Shown: positions 49,946 to 56,784 of the stretch, in pieces
Position numbering within the stretch: the stretch's first letter is position 1
How the letters are laid out: each line of letters opens with the position of its first letter
Source of the DNA: an uncultured Oscillospiraceae bacterium
Lineage (GTDB): Bacteria; Bacillota; Clostridia; Oscillospirales; Oscillospiraceae
Length of the DNA: 64,000 nucleotides
Assembly: GCA_947627735.1 (NCBI GenBank)
Contig: CANQXG010000002.1
Location: 1 to 64,000, forward strand
Direction: 5' to 3'
Translations under genes and position numbers: made by a program
The notes under the pieces: generated by a model
What the model saw: the letters and a program-made list of their open reading frames with translations, nothing else
What the model was told of the DNA's origin: nothing
Databases searched by the model: none

Positions 49946-51271
49946 CTATCCTATCGTCAGCTTTTCCGCCGGGAGGAGCGCCTCCCGCTTCCTGCCAGCC
50001 AGGGCAGCAAAGATCAGTGTCAGACCGCCCGCCCGGCCAAAGAACATGAGAAATATGAGGATACCCCGGCTGAGCTGTCCCAGCGTGGGCGTGATGCCCA
50101 GAGACAGGCCCACCGTGCCGATAGCCGAGGCTGTCTCGAAAAGGCACGCCCCCAGCGGCAGCGCCTCCGCCCGGCTGATGACCGCCCCGCCCAAGAGAAA
50201 CAGGGTCAGATACATCACCAGCACCGTGGCGGCAGTGCGCACCGCGCCCTCCTCCAGCCGCCGGTCGAAAAGGCTCGTATGCTCCCGGCGGCGGAACACC
50301 GCCCATGCGGTGGCGGCAAGCGCCGCCAGAGTCGTGGTTTTCATACCACCTGCGGTAGAGCCAGGCGACCCGCCGGTCAGCATCAGGGCGATGGTGAGGG
50401 CCTGGCCCGTGCTGCTCAAGGCCGCCTGGTCCGTGGTGTTGAAGCCCGCCGTCCGGGGCGTCACCGCCTGGAACAGACTTGACCATACCCGCTGGCGCAT
50501 GGGGTAAGCAGCAAACTCGCCGAAGAAGAAGTATACCGCAGGAAGTGCGATAAGAAGCCCTGTAACAGACAGTATGACCTTGCTCTGCATACTAAAGCGG
50601 CGCAAATGCACGCCGTGTGTCCGCACATCCTCCCAAGTGAGAAAGCCGATGCCGCCCACTACGATGAGCGCCATGACAGTGAGATTGATGACCGGCTGGG
50701 AGGCAAAGGAAGTCAGCGAGGAAAAAGCCTCCTCCCGGCCCATCAGGTCGAAACCCGCATTGCAAAAGGCGGACACGGCGTGGAAAAGCCCGTACCATAT
50801 CCCTTCTTTCAGCCCATAACGTCGGCAGAACACCGGGGCCATGACCGCCGCGCCGGTCAGTTCAATGATGACTGCGCCACAGATGATGGTCCCCGCCAGC
50901 CGGACGATTCCGCTGATGGAGTGGGCGGAGAGCGACTCCTGGATGGCTGTGCGCTGCTTCAGGCTCACGCGCCTGCCGGTCAGGGCGACCATGGTCATCG
51001 CCGCCGTCACCACCCCCATGCCGCCGATCTGGATGAGCAGCAGCAGTACCCCCTGGCCGAAGCCGCTCCAATAGGTGGCAGTGTCCCGCACCACCAAGCC
51101 CGTAACGCACACGGCGGAGGTAGCGGTGAACAGCGCGTCGGAAAAGTTTGCGCCGCGCCCGTCACGGGTGGAGACGGGGAGCATGAGCAAAAGACTCCCC
51201 AGCAGGATGAGGGCCATAAAGCCCAGAATGATGATCTGCGATGTAGACAGGTCTCTCTCCATCCGGCGCAC
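49946..51271 (-). CDS. ktrB: KtrB/TrkH-type potassium uptake pore protein
   Basis: 441 aa. The four pore loops include TSAVCVTGLVV, SAFCNAGFDL, PRTAGFNTTD and the last with ASAIGTVGLSL, each with the selectivity glycine, and the gating segment GGSPGSTAGGMKTTT is intact. The GTG at 51271 follows GGGAGG by eight bases; an ATG three codons later is the alternative. It is the first gene of the cation cassette. Length matches KtrB. Confidence 0.92.
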   Translation of the reverse strand: MRRMERDLSTSQIIILGFMALILLGSLLLMLPVSTRDGRGANFSDALFTATSAVCVTGLVVRDTATYWSGFGQGVLLLLIQIGGMGVVTAAMTMVALTGRRVSLKQRTAIQESLSAHSISGIVRLAGTIICGAVIIELTGAAVMAPVFCRRYGLKEGIWYGLFHAVSAFCNAGFDLMGREEAFSSLTSFASQPVINLTVMALIVVGGIGFLTWEDVRTHGVHLRRFSMQSKVILSVTGLLIALPAVYFFFGEFAAYPMRQRVWSSLFQAVTPRTAGFNTTDQAALSSTGQALTIALMLTGGSPGSTAGGMKTTTLAALAATAWAVFRRREHTSLFDRRLEEGAVRTAATVLVMYLTLFLLGGAVISRAEALPLGACLFETASAIGTVGLSLGITPTLGQLSRGILIFLMFFGRAGGLTLIFAALAGRKREALLPAEKLTIG

Positions 51272-51380
51272 GGCTCTCACCTCCCTGGTGGCATCATTGT
51301 GCCACAAGTCTTGTGAAATGTGCGTTAGCATTTGCCCGGTCGGCATAAAGATCGCATTAAAAATGCAGCAAGATGAAACG

Positions 51381-51415
51381 AGAGCGCAGCAGCTAATTGC
51401 TGCGCTCTTGTTTAT
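51381..51415 (+). terminator. Hairpin upstream of ktrB
   Basis: An 11-bp perfect stem (AGAGCGCAGCA with TGCTGCGCTCT) and TTGTTTA. It could insulate the ktr promoter region. Confidence 0.6.
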
Positions 51416-51417
51416 CC

Positions 51418-51480
51418 TTAACGAATCCTCGGTCGTTTAACGATACCCCGGTAATTTAACGAATCGCGGTCGTTTAACGG
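51418..51480. repeat. Four TTAACGA-type direct repeats
   Basis: TTAACGA/TTAACGG recurs at 51418, 51437, 51456 and 51474, that is every 18-19 bases, in units that also share CGGT(C/A)(G/A)T. It has the look of iterons or a regulator array upstream of ktrB. Confidence 0.6.
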
Positions 51481-51609
51481 TAGCGCCCCGCCAGGGCCTG
51501 CACTTTCACCCCGAAAGGCCCTCTCAAAACCGCGCCATACAGGCACTAAAACCCATAAAATGCAACGCGCCAGGGCGGAAAGCCTTGGCGCGTCGGCACA
51601 ATATAACGA

Positions 51610-51644
51610 TAACGCAGTCGATACCATTGTATCAAACTGCGTTA
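51610..51644 (-). terminator. Hairpin after tRNA-like sequence B
   Basis: The outer stem TAACGCAGT/ACTGCGTTA and inner GATA/TATC are directly 3' of tRNA-like sequence B on the minus strand, where a tRNA terminator would be expected. Confidence 0.5.
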
Positions 51645-51651
51645 CCAGTTA

Positions 51652-51727
51652 TGGTGGCGGGAGAGGGATTTGAAATCCTGGCTTTCGGGCTATGAAATTA
51701 ACGCGTTATCGGACCGCTCTATCCACG
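51652..51727 (-). repeat. Degenerate tRNA-Met-like sequence B
   Basis: On the minus strand TAGAGCGGTCCGATAACGCG (D-arm), TTTCATAGCCCGAA (CAT anticodon), TTCAAAT (T-loop) and CTCCCGCCACCA (acceptor end with CCA) are visible. Anticodon and T-stems are broken and the 5' acceptor does not pair, so it is not a working tRNA. It is a direct repeat of sequence A. Confidence 0.6.
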
Positions 51728-51887
51728 AACAGGGATGCCAGGCCGTTTCCCAGAACAAAAACATGCTGTTTACGTCCACATGAAAGACCAGCCGTTCTAT
51801 GGCCTCACCACACCTCCCGGCAATTAATTTGCGCGTTCTTCGTCCGTATAAAAGCGGCGGCCCATCCGGGCCGCCGTGAGTGATTTA

Positions 51888-52220
51888 TTAAGGTGTGTCG
51901 CCGGCTTGCTTCACCATCAGCTCCACCATCTGAAGGATGCGCTGCTGCTCCTCGTTCGGTAACGCCTCCAGAAGCTGGGACAGCCGCGTTGTTTTATACT
52001 CTGTCCCGTGCTCTACCACATCACAGAACAGCGCGTCTGCCGAGACCTCCAAACCGTTGATGATCGCTATCAGCTTTTCGTAGCGCGGGAACGCCGTGCC
52101 CCGCTCCACCGTAGAAATGTAATTGGGCGTGAGGCCGATCTTCTCCGCGAACTGCTCCTGGGTAAGCCCGATCCGCTCGCGGCACTCCTTCACACGCTTC
52201 CCAAACCGTTTGTCGATCAT
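51888..52220 (-). CDS. XRE-family transcriptional regulator
   Basis: 110 aa. The HTH (LTQEQFAEKIGLTPNYISTVERG, split around the recognition helix) is followed by a helical tail (LLEALPNEEQQRILQMVELM) typical of small clostridial XRE regulators. AAAGGG lies upstream of the ATG. It is divergent from the gene at 52340. Its target is unknown; it may act on the shared intergenic region, which has GTTAGAG repeats (about 52298-52320). Confidence 0.85.
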   Translation of the reverse strand: MIDKRFGKRVKECRERIGLTQEQFAEKIGLTPNYISTVERGTAFPRYEKLIAIINGLEVSADALFCDVVEHGTEYKTTRLSQLLEALPNEEQQRILQMVELMVKQAGDTP

Positions 52221-52235
52221 ATTTCAACCATGCCC

Positions 52236-52264
52236 TTTACTAATCCGTTCCGGCATAGTATAAT
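52236..52264 (+). promoter_or_regulatory. Promoter of the gene at 52340
   Basis: TTTACT and TATAAT are spaced 17 bases. It overlaps the start region of the divergent XRE gene. Confidence 0.6.
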
Positions 52265-52339
52265 TCAAAACGTCATACTCAAACACAAACGAAAAGCGTT
52301 AGAGTATGTGTTAGAGAATTAGAAAGGAGCAAAAAAGTT

Positions 52340-52777
52340 ATGCTTTTATACAAAGATGAGAAGTTTCATGCGCATGGTGTCGCGTTCGCGATCCCGGACG
52401 GGTTCCTGGTGGAGCCGGCGCCGGATGCCATCCCGCAGAACGGTTTTGTTGCATACACCCCGGACCAGCGGTACATGGTGGAGTGGGACGTGGAACAGGG
52501 CTGCCATGGCACCAAGGAGGAACTGGAGGAGTTGTTTCTCCCCGGCAGCGCCTTTCTGCCGCTGGGACCCATTACCCCGCTCACAGTCAACGGCCTGACC
52601 GGACACCAGGTGATGTGCCGCTCCAACACTGATCAGCGCTGGGAGATGCGTTTCGATGCCGGAGAGGGCGTGGAGCTCTCTGTATGTGTATACACCAATA
52701 TGAAAAACGGCAGTATTAAGAATACCAGGGACGCGGAGTTTATGAAAGAGGTCCTGGCGGGCCTTGGTGTGGACTAA
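52340..52777 (+). CDS. Hypothetical protein near the right end of the element
   Basis: 145 aa, not recognised. AAAGGAG precedes the ATG. The sequence is mixed alpha/beta without signal peptide (FAIPDGFLVEPAPDAIP, YMVEWDVEQGCHGTKEELEEL). Codon use is host-like rather than AT-rich. Antisense frames of similar length are shadows. It is the last gene before the arm repeats and attR. Confidence 0.6.
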   Translation: MLLYKDEKFHAHGVAFAIPDGFLVEPAPDAIPQNGFVAYTPDQRYMVEWDVEQGCHGTKEELEELFLPGSAFLPLGPITPLTVNGLTGHQVMCRSNTDQRWEMRFDAGEGVELSVCVYTNMKNGSIKNTRDAEFMKEVLAGLGVD

Positions 52778-52802
52778 GCGGTCCAAATTTACTGCTGTTT
52801 TA

Positions 52803-52844
52803 AAAGACACACAAAAGACACACCGACACCCTAAAAAGACACAC
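52803..52844 (+). repeat. Right integrase arm-type repeats
   Basis: Three direct copies of AAAGACACAC (52803-52812, 52814-52823, 52835-52844), the same word and orientation as at the left end. They lie about 120-160 bases inside attR. Confidence 0.65.
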
Positions 52845-52963
52845 AAGAGCCCAGAGCAAGCCACAACAAGCTACAACAGGCAAAACCCGGAACGCCTAGA
52901 GCCATGGGCGATACAGCCGACAAGATACAGCAAGCTGCAACAGCTAAAAACAAACGGATTATA

Positions 52964-53016
52964 ATTGGTAATGACGAGGTCGGCGGTCCGAATCCGCCCA
53001 GCAGCTCCACAGCAAA
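52964..53016 (+). other. Right attachment site (attR), orphan tRNA-Thr 3' half
   Basis: 53 bases identical to 34047-34099 except for two positions that together form a G-C pair in the T-stem. It contains the anticodon loop, T-arm and CCA but no 5' half, so it makes no tRNA. It is most likely the original chromosomal 3' end displaced by integration. Confidence 0.92.
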
Positions 53017-53048
53017 AACCCCGCGGTCATTGACCGCGGGGTTTTTTT
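53017..53048 (+). terminator. Original tRNA operon terminator
   Basis: CCCCGCGGTCATTGACCGCGGGG folds into a stem of about ten pairs followed by seven Ts, immediately after attR. It occupies the same place relative to the tRNA end as the element-borne terminator at 34100. Confidence 0.85.
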
Positions 53049-53065
53049 AGTGTCTTTAGACGTAG

Positions 53066-53655
53066 GAGTAAACCCCCGTTTCTACCGGGGGAAGAGAAGA
53101 AGCTTTAGCATGAGAAAAACCTCCTATTGCTGTATACTGGTAACGGTTTGGCGACCGCATTACCAAGGAAGCAATAGGAGGTTTTTATGCAGATCAAGAA
53201 AAACGACAGAGAAGAAATAAAAAGTACAGCCCACTCGAAGTACAGATGCCAGTATCACATAGTGTTTGCCCCGAAGTACAGGAGGAAGGAAGAATGTGGA
53301 GATACTGGTGGAAGCAGAGGCGTGCCCAGACCACATACATATGCTGGTGAGCATCCCGCCGTATTTGCGTGTAGCACAGTTCATGGGATTTCTCAAGGGA
53401 AAGAGCAGCCTGATGATATTTGACAGGCATGCGAACCTGAAGTACAAGTACGGGTCGAGGAATTTCTGGTGCAGAGGGTACTATGTGGATACTTTACGGG
53501 TGACAAGAATAAGAAGGCATAAAAAGACAGCCGCTTAAAGCGGCTGCCCGAGATGGTAATGCGGTGTCAAACTTTCAGAACCCCTTCCAGGGGCTACGTC
53601 CGTATTTGCCCCTTCTAGGGGCTGGTCATGCCACCAGTTTACTGGTGGTCATGAC
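53066..53655 (+). mobile_element. IS200/IS605-family insertion remnant
   Basis: Subterminal hairpins are at the left (CCCCCG...CGGGGG, 53073-53091) and right (CCACCAG...CTGGTGG, 53631-53648, plus two CCCCTT-AGGGG hairpins). A 17-bp inverted repeat (53115-53131 with 53170-53186) just before the transposase start would sequester its ribosome site. These are hallmarks of IS200. The transposase is broken. Confidence 0.75.
53187..53538 (+). pseudogene. tnpA: Broken IS200-type transposase TnpA (Y1, HUH)
   Basis: The first frame gives HSKYRCQYHIVFAPKYRRK. The match then continues in another frame with ACPDHIHMLVSIPPYL (HUH histidines), FLKGKSSLMIFDRHANLKY and FWCRGYYVDT. About 30 residues between the two parts are deleted with a frameshift near 53285, and the C-terminal helix with the end of the protein is also shifted and lost. 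It cannot be active without help in trans. Confidence 0.85.
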
Positions 53656-53668
53656 TTGTCCGTGCCTG

Positions 53669-55015
53669 TCACTGGGCGGGCTTTCCCATGCCCGTCACCC
53701 GCCAGCGGCCCGTCCGGTACCGGGCGTAGGAGATGATAAAGTTCACGCCCCAGCCCACGGGGATGGCGTACCACACCCAGGCGATGCCCAGCCGGGGGGC
53801 CATGACCTTGGCGATCACCACCCGGATGCACAGGTTCAGAAGGTTCGCCAGGGTGAACACCGGCATGTCCCCCGCGCCCCGGAGCAGGCCGTCCGCCGCC
53901 ATCTTCAGCCCGATGAGGGCGAAGAACCACCCCAGGAAGGCCAGGTAGTCCCGCCCAGTGGAAAGGGCCAGGGGGGAGCTGTCCGCGGCCAGGAACAGGC
54001 CGATGATCTGCCGGTTGCCCAGCTCCAGGATCAGGCAGATCACCGCCGCGCACAGGGCCACCAGCTTCAGACTGGCCCGCCAGCCCTGCACCACCCGCTC
54101 CTGCCGGTCCGCGCCCATGTTCTGGGCGGTGAAGGTGGCCACGGCGTTGCCGATGCCGCTCATGGGCACCACGCACATGGACTCGATGCGCATCCCGGCG
54201 GAGAACCCGGCCAGGGCCTGGGAGCCGAAGCTGTTCACCACCGACTGCACCAGCATCATGCCGATGGACACGGTGGACTGCTGCAAGATGGAGGGCAGGG
54301 CGATGCGGGCCATGGGCAGCAGTTGGTCCGGGGCAAAGCGCCGGCCTGCGCCCTCCATGCGCCCCAGCAGCCGCAGCAGCACCCCGAAGCTCAGCAGCGC
54401 CGACACCCCCTGGGCGATCAGGGTGGCCCAGGCCGCCCCGGCCACGCCCATGTGCAGATGCGCCACCGCCACCCAGTCCAGGATCACGTTGAACACCGAC
54501 GAGAAGATCAGAAATCCCAGGGGGATGCGGGACCGGCCCAGGGCGTTGAACATGGACGACAGGACGTTGTACATGAACAAAAACGGCAGCCCCAAAAAGT
54601 AGATGTCCAGATAGGTCACCGCCATGTCCATCACGTCCGCCGGGGTGTTCAGGGCCAGCAATATGCGCCGGTCCATCCACAGCCCGAACCCGCCCAGCAG
54701 CACGCTCAGCGCCAGAAAGGCCGTAAGGGCCGTGTATACCGCCGCCTTCATGGGGCCGATCTTCCTGCCGCCGAACAGGCGGCTGACGATGACAGAGGCG
54801 CCGTTGCCGCCGCCGATGGCCACACAGATGAAGATGTTCGTCAGGGCCATGGACGCCCCCACGGCCCCCAGGGCCTGCTCGCCCACGAACCGGCCCACGA
54901 TGGCGGAGTCCGCCATGGTGTAGGTCTGCTGGAACAGGTTGCCCAGGATCATGGGTGCGGCAAAGACCGCCAGCGCCCGCAGAGGCGGCTCGGAGATGAG
55001 ATAGTCCTCCCGCAC
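53669..55015 (-). CDS. MATE-family efflux transporter
   Basis: 448 aa with about 12 membrane segments in two homologous halves. FAAPMILGNLFQQTYTMADS and NVLSSMFNALGRSRIPL are typical of the DinF/NorM-like MATE group, which exports drugs or metabolites using Na+ or H+. GTG 55015 is preferred over an earlier ATG because AAAGGGGG lies upstream and the family pattern starts there. It ends beside the IS200 remnant. The substrate is unknown. Confidence 0.88.
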   Translation of the reverse strand: MREDYLISEPPLRALAVFAAPMILGNLFQQTYTMADSAIVGRFVGEQALGAVGASMALTNIFICVAIGGGNGASVIVSRLFGGRKIGPMKAAVYTALTAFLALSVLLGGFGLWMDRRILLALNTPADVMDMAVTYLDIYFLGLPFLFMYNVLSSMFNALGRSRIPLGFLIFSSVFNVILDWVAVAHLHMGVAGAAWATLIAQGVSALLSFGVLLRLLGRMEGAGRRFAPDQLLPMARIALPSILQQSTVSIGMMLVQSVVNSFGSQALAGFSAGMRIESMCVVPMSGIGNAVATFTAQNMGADRQERVVQGWRASLKLVALCAAVICLILELGNRQIIGLFLAADSSPLALSTGRDYLAFLGWFFALIGLKMAADGLLRGAGDMPVFTLANLLNLCIRVVIAKVMAPRLGIAWVWYAIPVGWGVNFIISYARYRTGRWRVTGMGKPAQ

Positions 55016-55060
55016 GGCGTCCCGACCCCCTTTCCCGCATCCGCGGCGGATATCGGCTAA

Positions 55061-55089
55061 ATTATAATGTATCCGACCAAATGGGACAA
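55061..55089 (-). promoter_or_regulatory. Promoter of the MATE gene
   Basis: On the minus strand TTGTCC and TATAAT are spaced 17 bases, about 45 bases before the GTG. Confidence 0.65.
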
Positions 55090-55113
55090 GTGCCCAAATG
55101 TAAATTCGGCAAA

Positions 55114-55129
55114 GTGCAATCGTTTGCAC
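55114..55129. promoter_or_regulatory. LacI-type operator 1
   Basis: GTGCAATCGTTTGCAC is an inverted repeat GTGCAA-N4-TTGCAC around a central CG, the form bound by LacI/GalR regulators. It lies between the MATE and liv promoters. Confidence 0.6.
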
Positions 55130-55169
55130 ACCGGTTTTAGTATAAAATGCTAAATCGATCGGGCGGGTA

Positions 55170-55198
55170 TTGACAAAATGGTGAAATCGGTCTAATAT
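55170..55198 (+). promoter_or_regulatory. Promoter of the liv-like/sugar-acid operon
   Basis: TTGACA and TAATAT are spaced 17 bases. It leaves a leader of about 200 bases that carries two more operator-like palindromes. Confidence 0.7.
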
Positions 55199-55273
55199 TA
55201 TTCCATCATTTTAGTCAAATTAGGGTAATTTGACATAAGATTCCGAGACTCTGGTATCGGGAACTGTGATAAA

Positions 55274-55308
55274 TGCAAACGCTTTGCAAGAAATTGAAAA
55301 CGTTTGCA
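55274..55308. promoter_or_regulatory. LacI-type operators 2 and 3
   Basis: TGCAAACGCTTTGCA (55274-55288) and TGAAAACGTTTGCA (55295-55308) are two palindromes in tandem downstream of the promoter. They share the TGCAAA/TTTGCA arms with operator 1. Their place fits roadblock repression or looping with operator 1 by the LacI protein at 62201. Confidence 0.6.
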
Positions 55309-55405
55309 AAACTGCAACCCCCCTGCCACAGGCCGTTTTTCGGATACACCGCCGCCGGCGCGGCGTGTAGAATATTCAAATACAAAATGAAAAGGAGAAC
55401 TAGCC

Positions 55406-56674
55406 ATGAAAAAACTCATTGCGCTGCTGATCGCTCTGGTCATGGTGTTCAGCCTGGCCGCCTGCGGTTCCTCCGGCAGCTCCGAGGCTCCCAAGACCGA
55501 GCCGGAGCAGGAGCAGACCCCTGCGGAAGCGAGCGGCGAGGCCGAAGAACCCGAAGAACCCGCCGCTGAGAGCGGCGAAGCCGAAGAGCCTGAAGAGCCT
55601 GCGGAAGAGGGCGGCGAGATCCTGATCGGCTGCCTGCAGGACATCACCGGCGCCACCTCCACCCTGGGTTCCTCCGTCCAGGCCGGCGCCCAGGCCGCTG
55701 TGGATGAGATCAACGCCAACGGCGGCATCGGCGGCAAGACCCTGGTCATGAAGACCTACGACACCAAGGGCGACGTGACCGAGGCCGTCAACGCCTTCAT
55801 CACCGCCGTCACTGTGGACAAGGTCGCTCTGATCGTCGGGCCTCCCGTGGCCAACATCGCCAACGCCATCAAGGAGACCGCCGAGACCTATGACGTGCCT
55901 GTCATGGGCTTCGCCATGGACCCCGCCTGCCAGCTGAAGGACGACGGCACCGCCTATAAGAACATGTTCTGCTTCCAGCCCAGCGCCACGGCCCAGGGCG
56001 CCATCATGGCGGCCTACGCCCTGCAGAACGGCCTGAAGACCTTCGGCATCCTGTACAACCAGGAGAACGCCTACTCCGTGTCCCTGCTGGCCCCCTTCAC
56101 CGACCGGCTGGCCGAGGAGAACATCACCATCGACGACAGCCTGATCGTGCCCTACGGCGCGGCTGACACCGACTACAAGACCCTGCTGCAGCCCATCGTT
56201 TCCGCCGGCGTGGACGCCATTTACTGCCCCAACTACACCCAGCAGCTGGTGGCCATCGAGCAGGCCGCGGCCGACTTGGGCTACCAGGGCAAGATCATCA
56301 CCGGCCTGGACGGCGCGCCCAACTTCAATGATCTGTACGGCGCCGACTGCTCCAACGTGTACTACATCAACAACATCAACACCGACGATCCCGGCACCGC
56401 CGAGAAGGCTGCCGCCGTGGAGGGCAAGGTGAGCGCGGTCAACAAGTACTTCCTGGGCTATGATGTCGTCATGATCGCCAAGCAGTGCATCGAGACCGCC
56501 GGTCTGGACGACCCCGCGGCGCTGCTGGACGCCATCGCCAATGTCACCGATTTTGAGGGCCTGACCGGCACCATCACCATGGACCCGGCCACCCACATGC
56601 CCGGCAACATGGCCATGTTCATGTACACCTACGACGGCCAGACGCCCGTGATGCTGGGCGAGTTCGCCGGCTGA
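55406..56674 (+). CDS. livK: Liv-family ABC transporter substrate-binding lipoprotein
   Basis: 422 aa. A lipoprotein signal with lipobox LAAC (Cys20) is followed by an acidic Glu/Pro linker with repeated GEAEEPEEPA and a type I periplasmic-binding fold (IGCLQDITGATSTLGSSVQ, VGPPVANIANAIKETAE). This is the family of LivJ/LivK and also of aromatic-acid and amide binders. AAAGGAG precedes the ATG. The downstream neighbours (dehydratase, epimerase, LacI) suggest a sugar-acid-like ligand instead of branched-chain amino acids. Confidence 0.88.
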   Translation: MKKLIALLIALVMVFSLAACGSSGSSEAPKTEPEQEQTPAEASGEAEEPEEPAAESGEAEEPEEPAEEGGEILIGCLQDITGATSTLGSSVQAGAQAAVDEINANGGIGGKTLVMKTYDTKGDVTEAVNAFITAVTVDKVALIVGPPVANIANAIKETAETYDVPVMGFAMDPACQLKDDGTAYKNMFCFQPSATAQGAIMAAYALQNGLKTFGILYNQENAYSVSLLAPFTDRLAEENITIDDSLIVPYGAADTDYKTLLQPIVSAGVDAIYCPNYTQQLVAIEQAAADLGYQGKIITGLDGAPNFNDLYGADCSNVYYINNINTDDPGTAEKAAAVEGKVSAVNKYFLGYDVVMIAKQCIETAGLDDPAALLDAIANVTDFEGLTGTITMDPATHMPGNMAMFMYTYDGQTPVMLGEFAG

Positions 56675-56722
56675 TGACAGCCACGGGGATACGTCCCCGC
56701 CGATAAAACAAACACCTGGCAA

Positions 56723-56755
56723 GGCCCCCGGCCCCCCTTCCGGGGCCGGGGGTTT
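56723..56755 (+). terminator. Attenuator hairpin after the binding-protein gene
   Basis: A GC-rich stem CCCCCGGCCCC/GGGGCCGGGGG with a CCTTC loop and only three Ts. It probably gives partial termination so that more binding protein than permease is made. Confidence 0.7.
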
Positions 56756-56784
56756 GCTGCAACAGCAAAGAATGGAGGCCAGTG

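Larger units (their letters stand above)
51272..51887. other. Non-coding stretch before the potassium cassette
   Basis: No gene was found. From left to right it holds a terminator-like hairpin (51381-51415), TTAACGA direct repeats (51418-51480), a GNRA-loop-like hairpin (51566-51592), a further hairpin (51610-51644) and the tRNA-Met-like sequence B (51652-51727). About 160 bases without visible features follow. Confidence 0.5.
34047..53016. mobile_element. Integrative element of about 18.9 kb in tRNA-Thr
   Basis: Bounded by 53-bp direct repeats of the tRNA-Thr 3' half, with the integrase gene next to the left end, which is the standard layout. AAAGACACAC repeats near both ends look like integrase arm sites. 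Many genes between 35.5 and 45.2 kb are clearly more AT-rich than the host DNA. Replication-type genes (DnaC-like loader, replisome organizer, HTH) are present. Relaxase, type IV secretion, terminase and capsid genes are not visible. It is therefore best called an integrative mobilizable element, phage satellite or reduced prophage. Confidence 0.85.

Noticed and set aside
51272-51420. c-di-AMP (ydaO) riboswitch before ktrB
   Set aside because: The leader is too short for that class and its conserved loops are not present.
51652-51727. Functional tRNA-Met gene on the minus strand
   Set aside because: The CAT loop and CCA end are visible, but the acceptor 5' strand and the anticodon and T-stems do not pair.
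52798-52850. CRISPR array from the AAAGACACAC repeats
   Set aside because: The repeats are ten bases long with 1-11-base gaps and have matching copies at the other element end; arm-type integrase sites explain them better. No cas genes are present.
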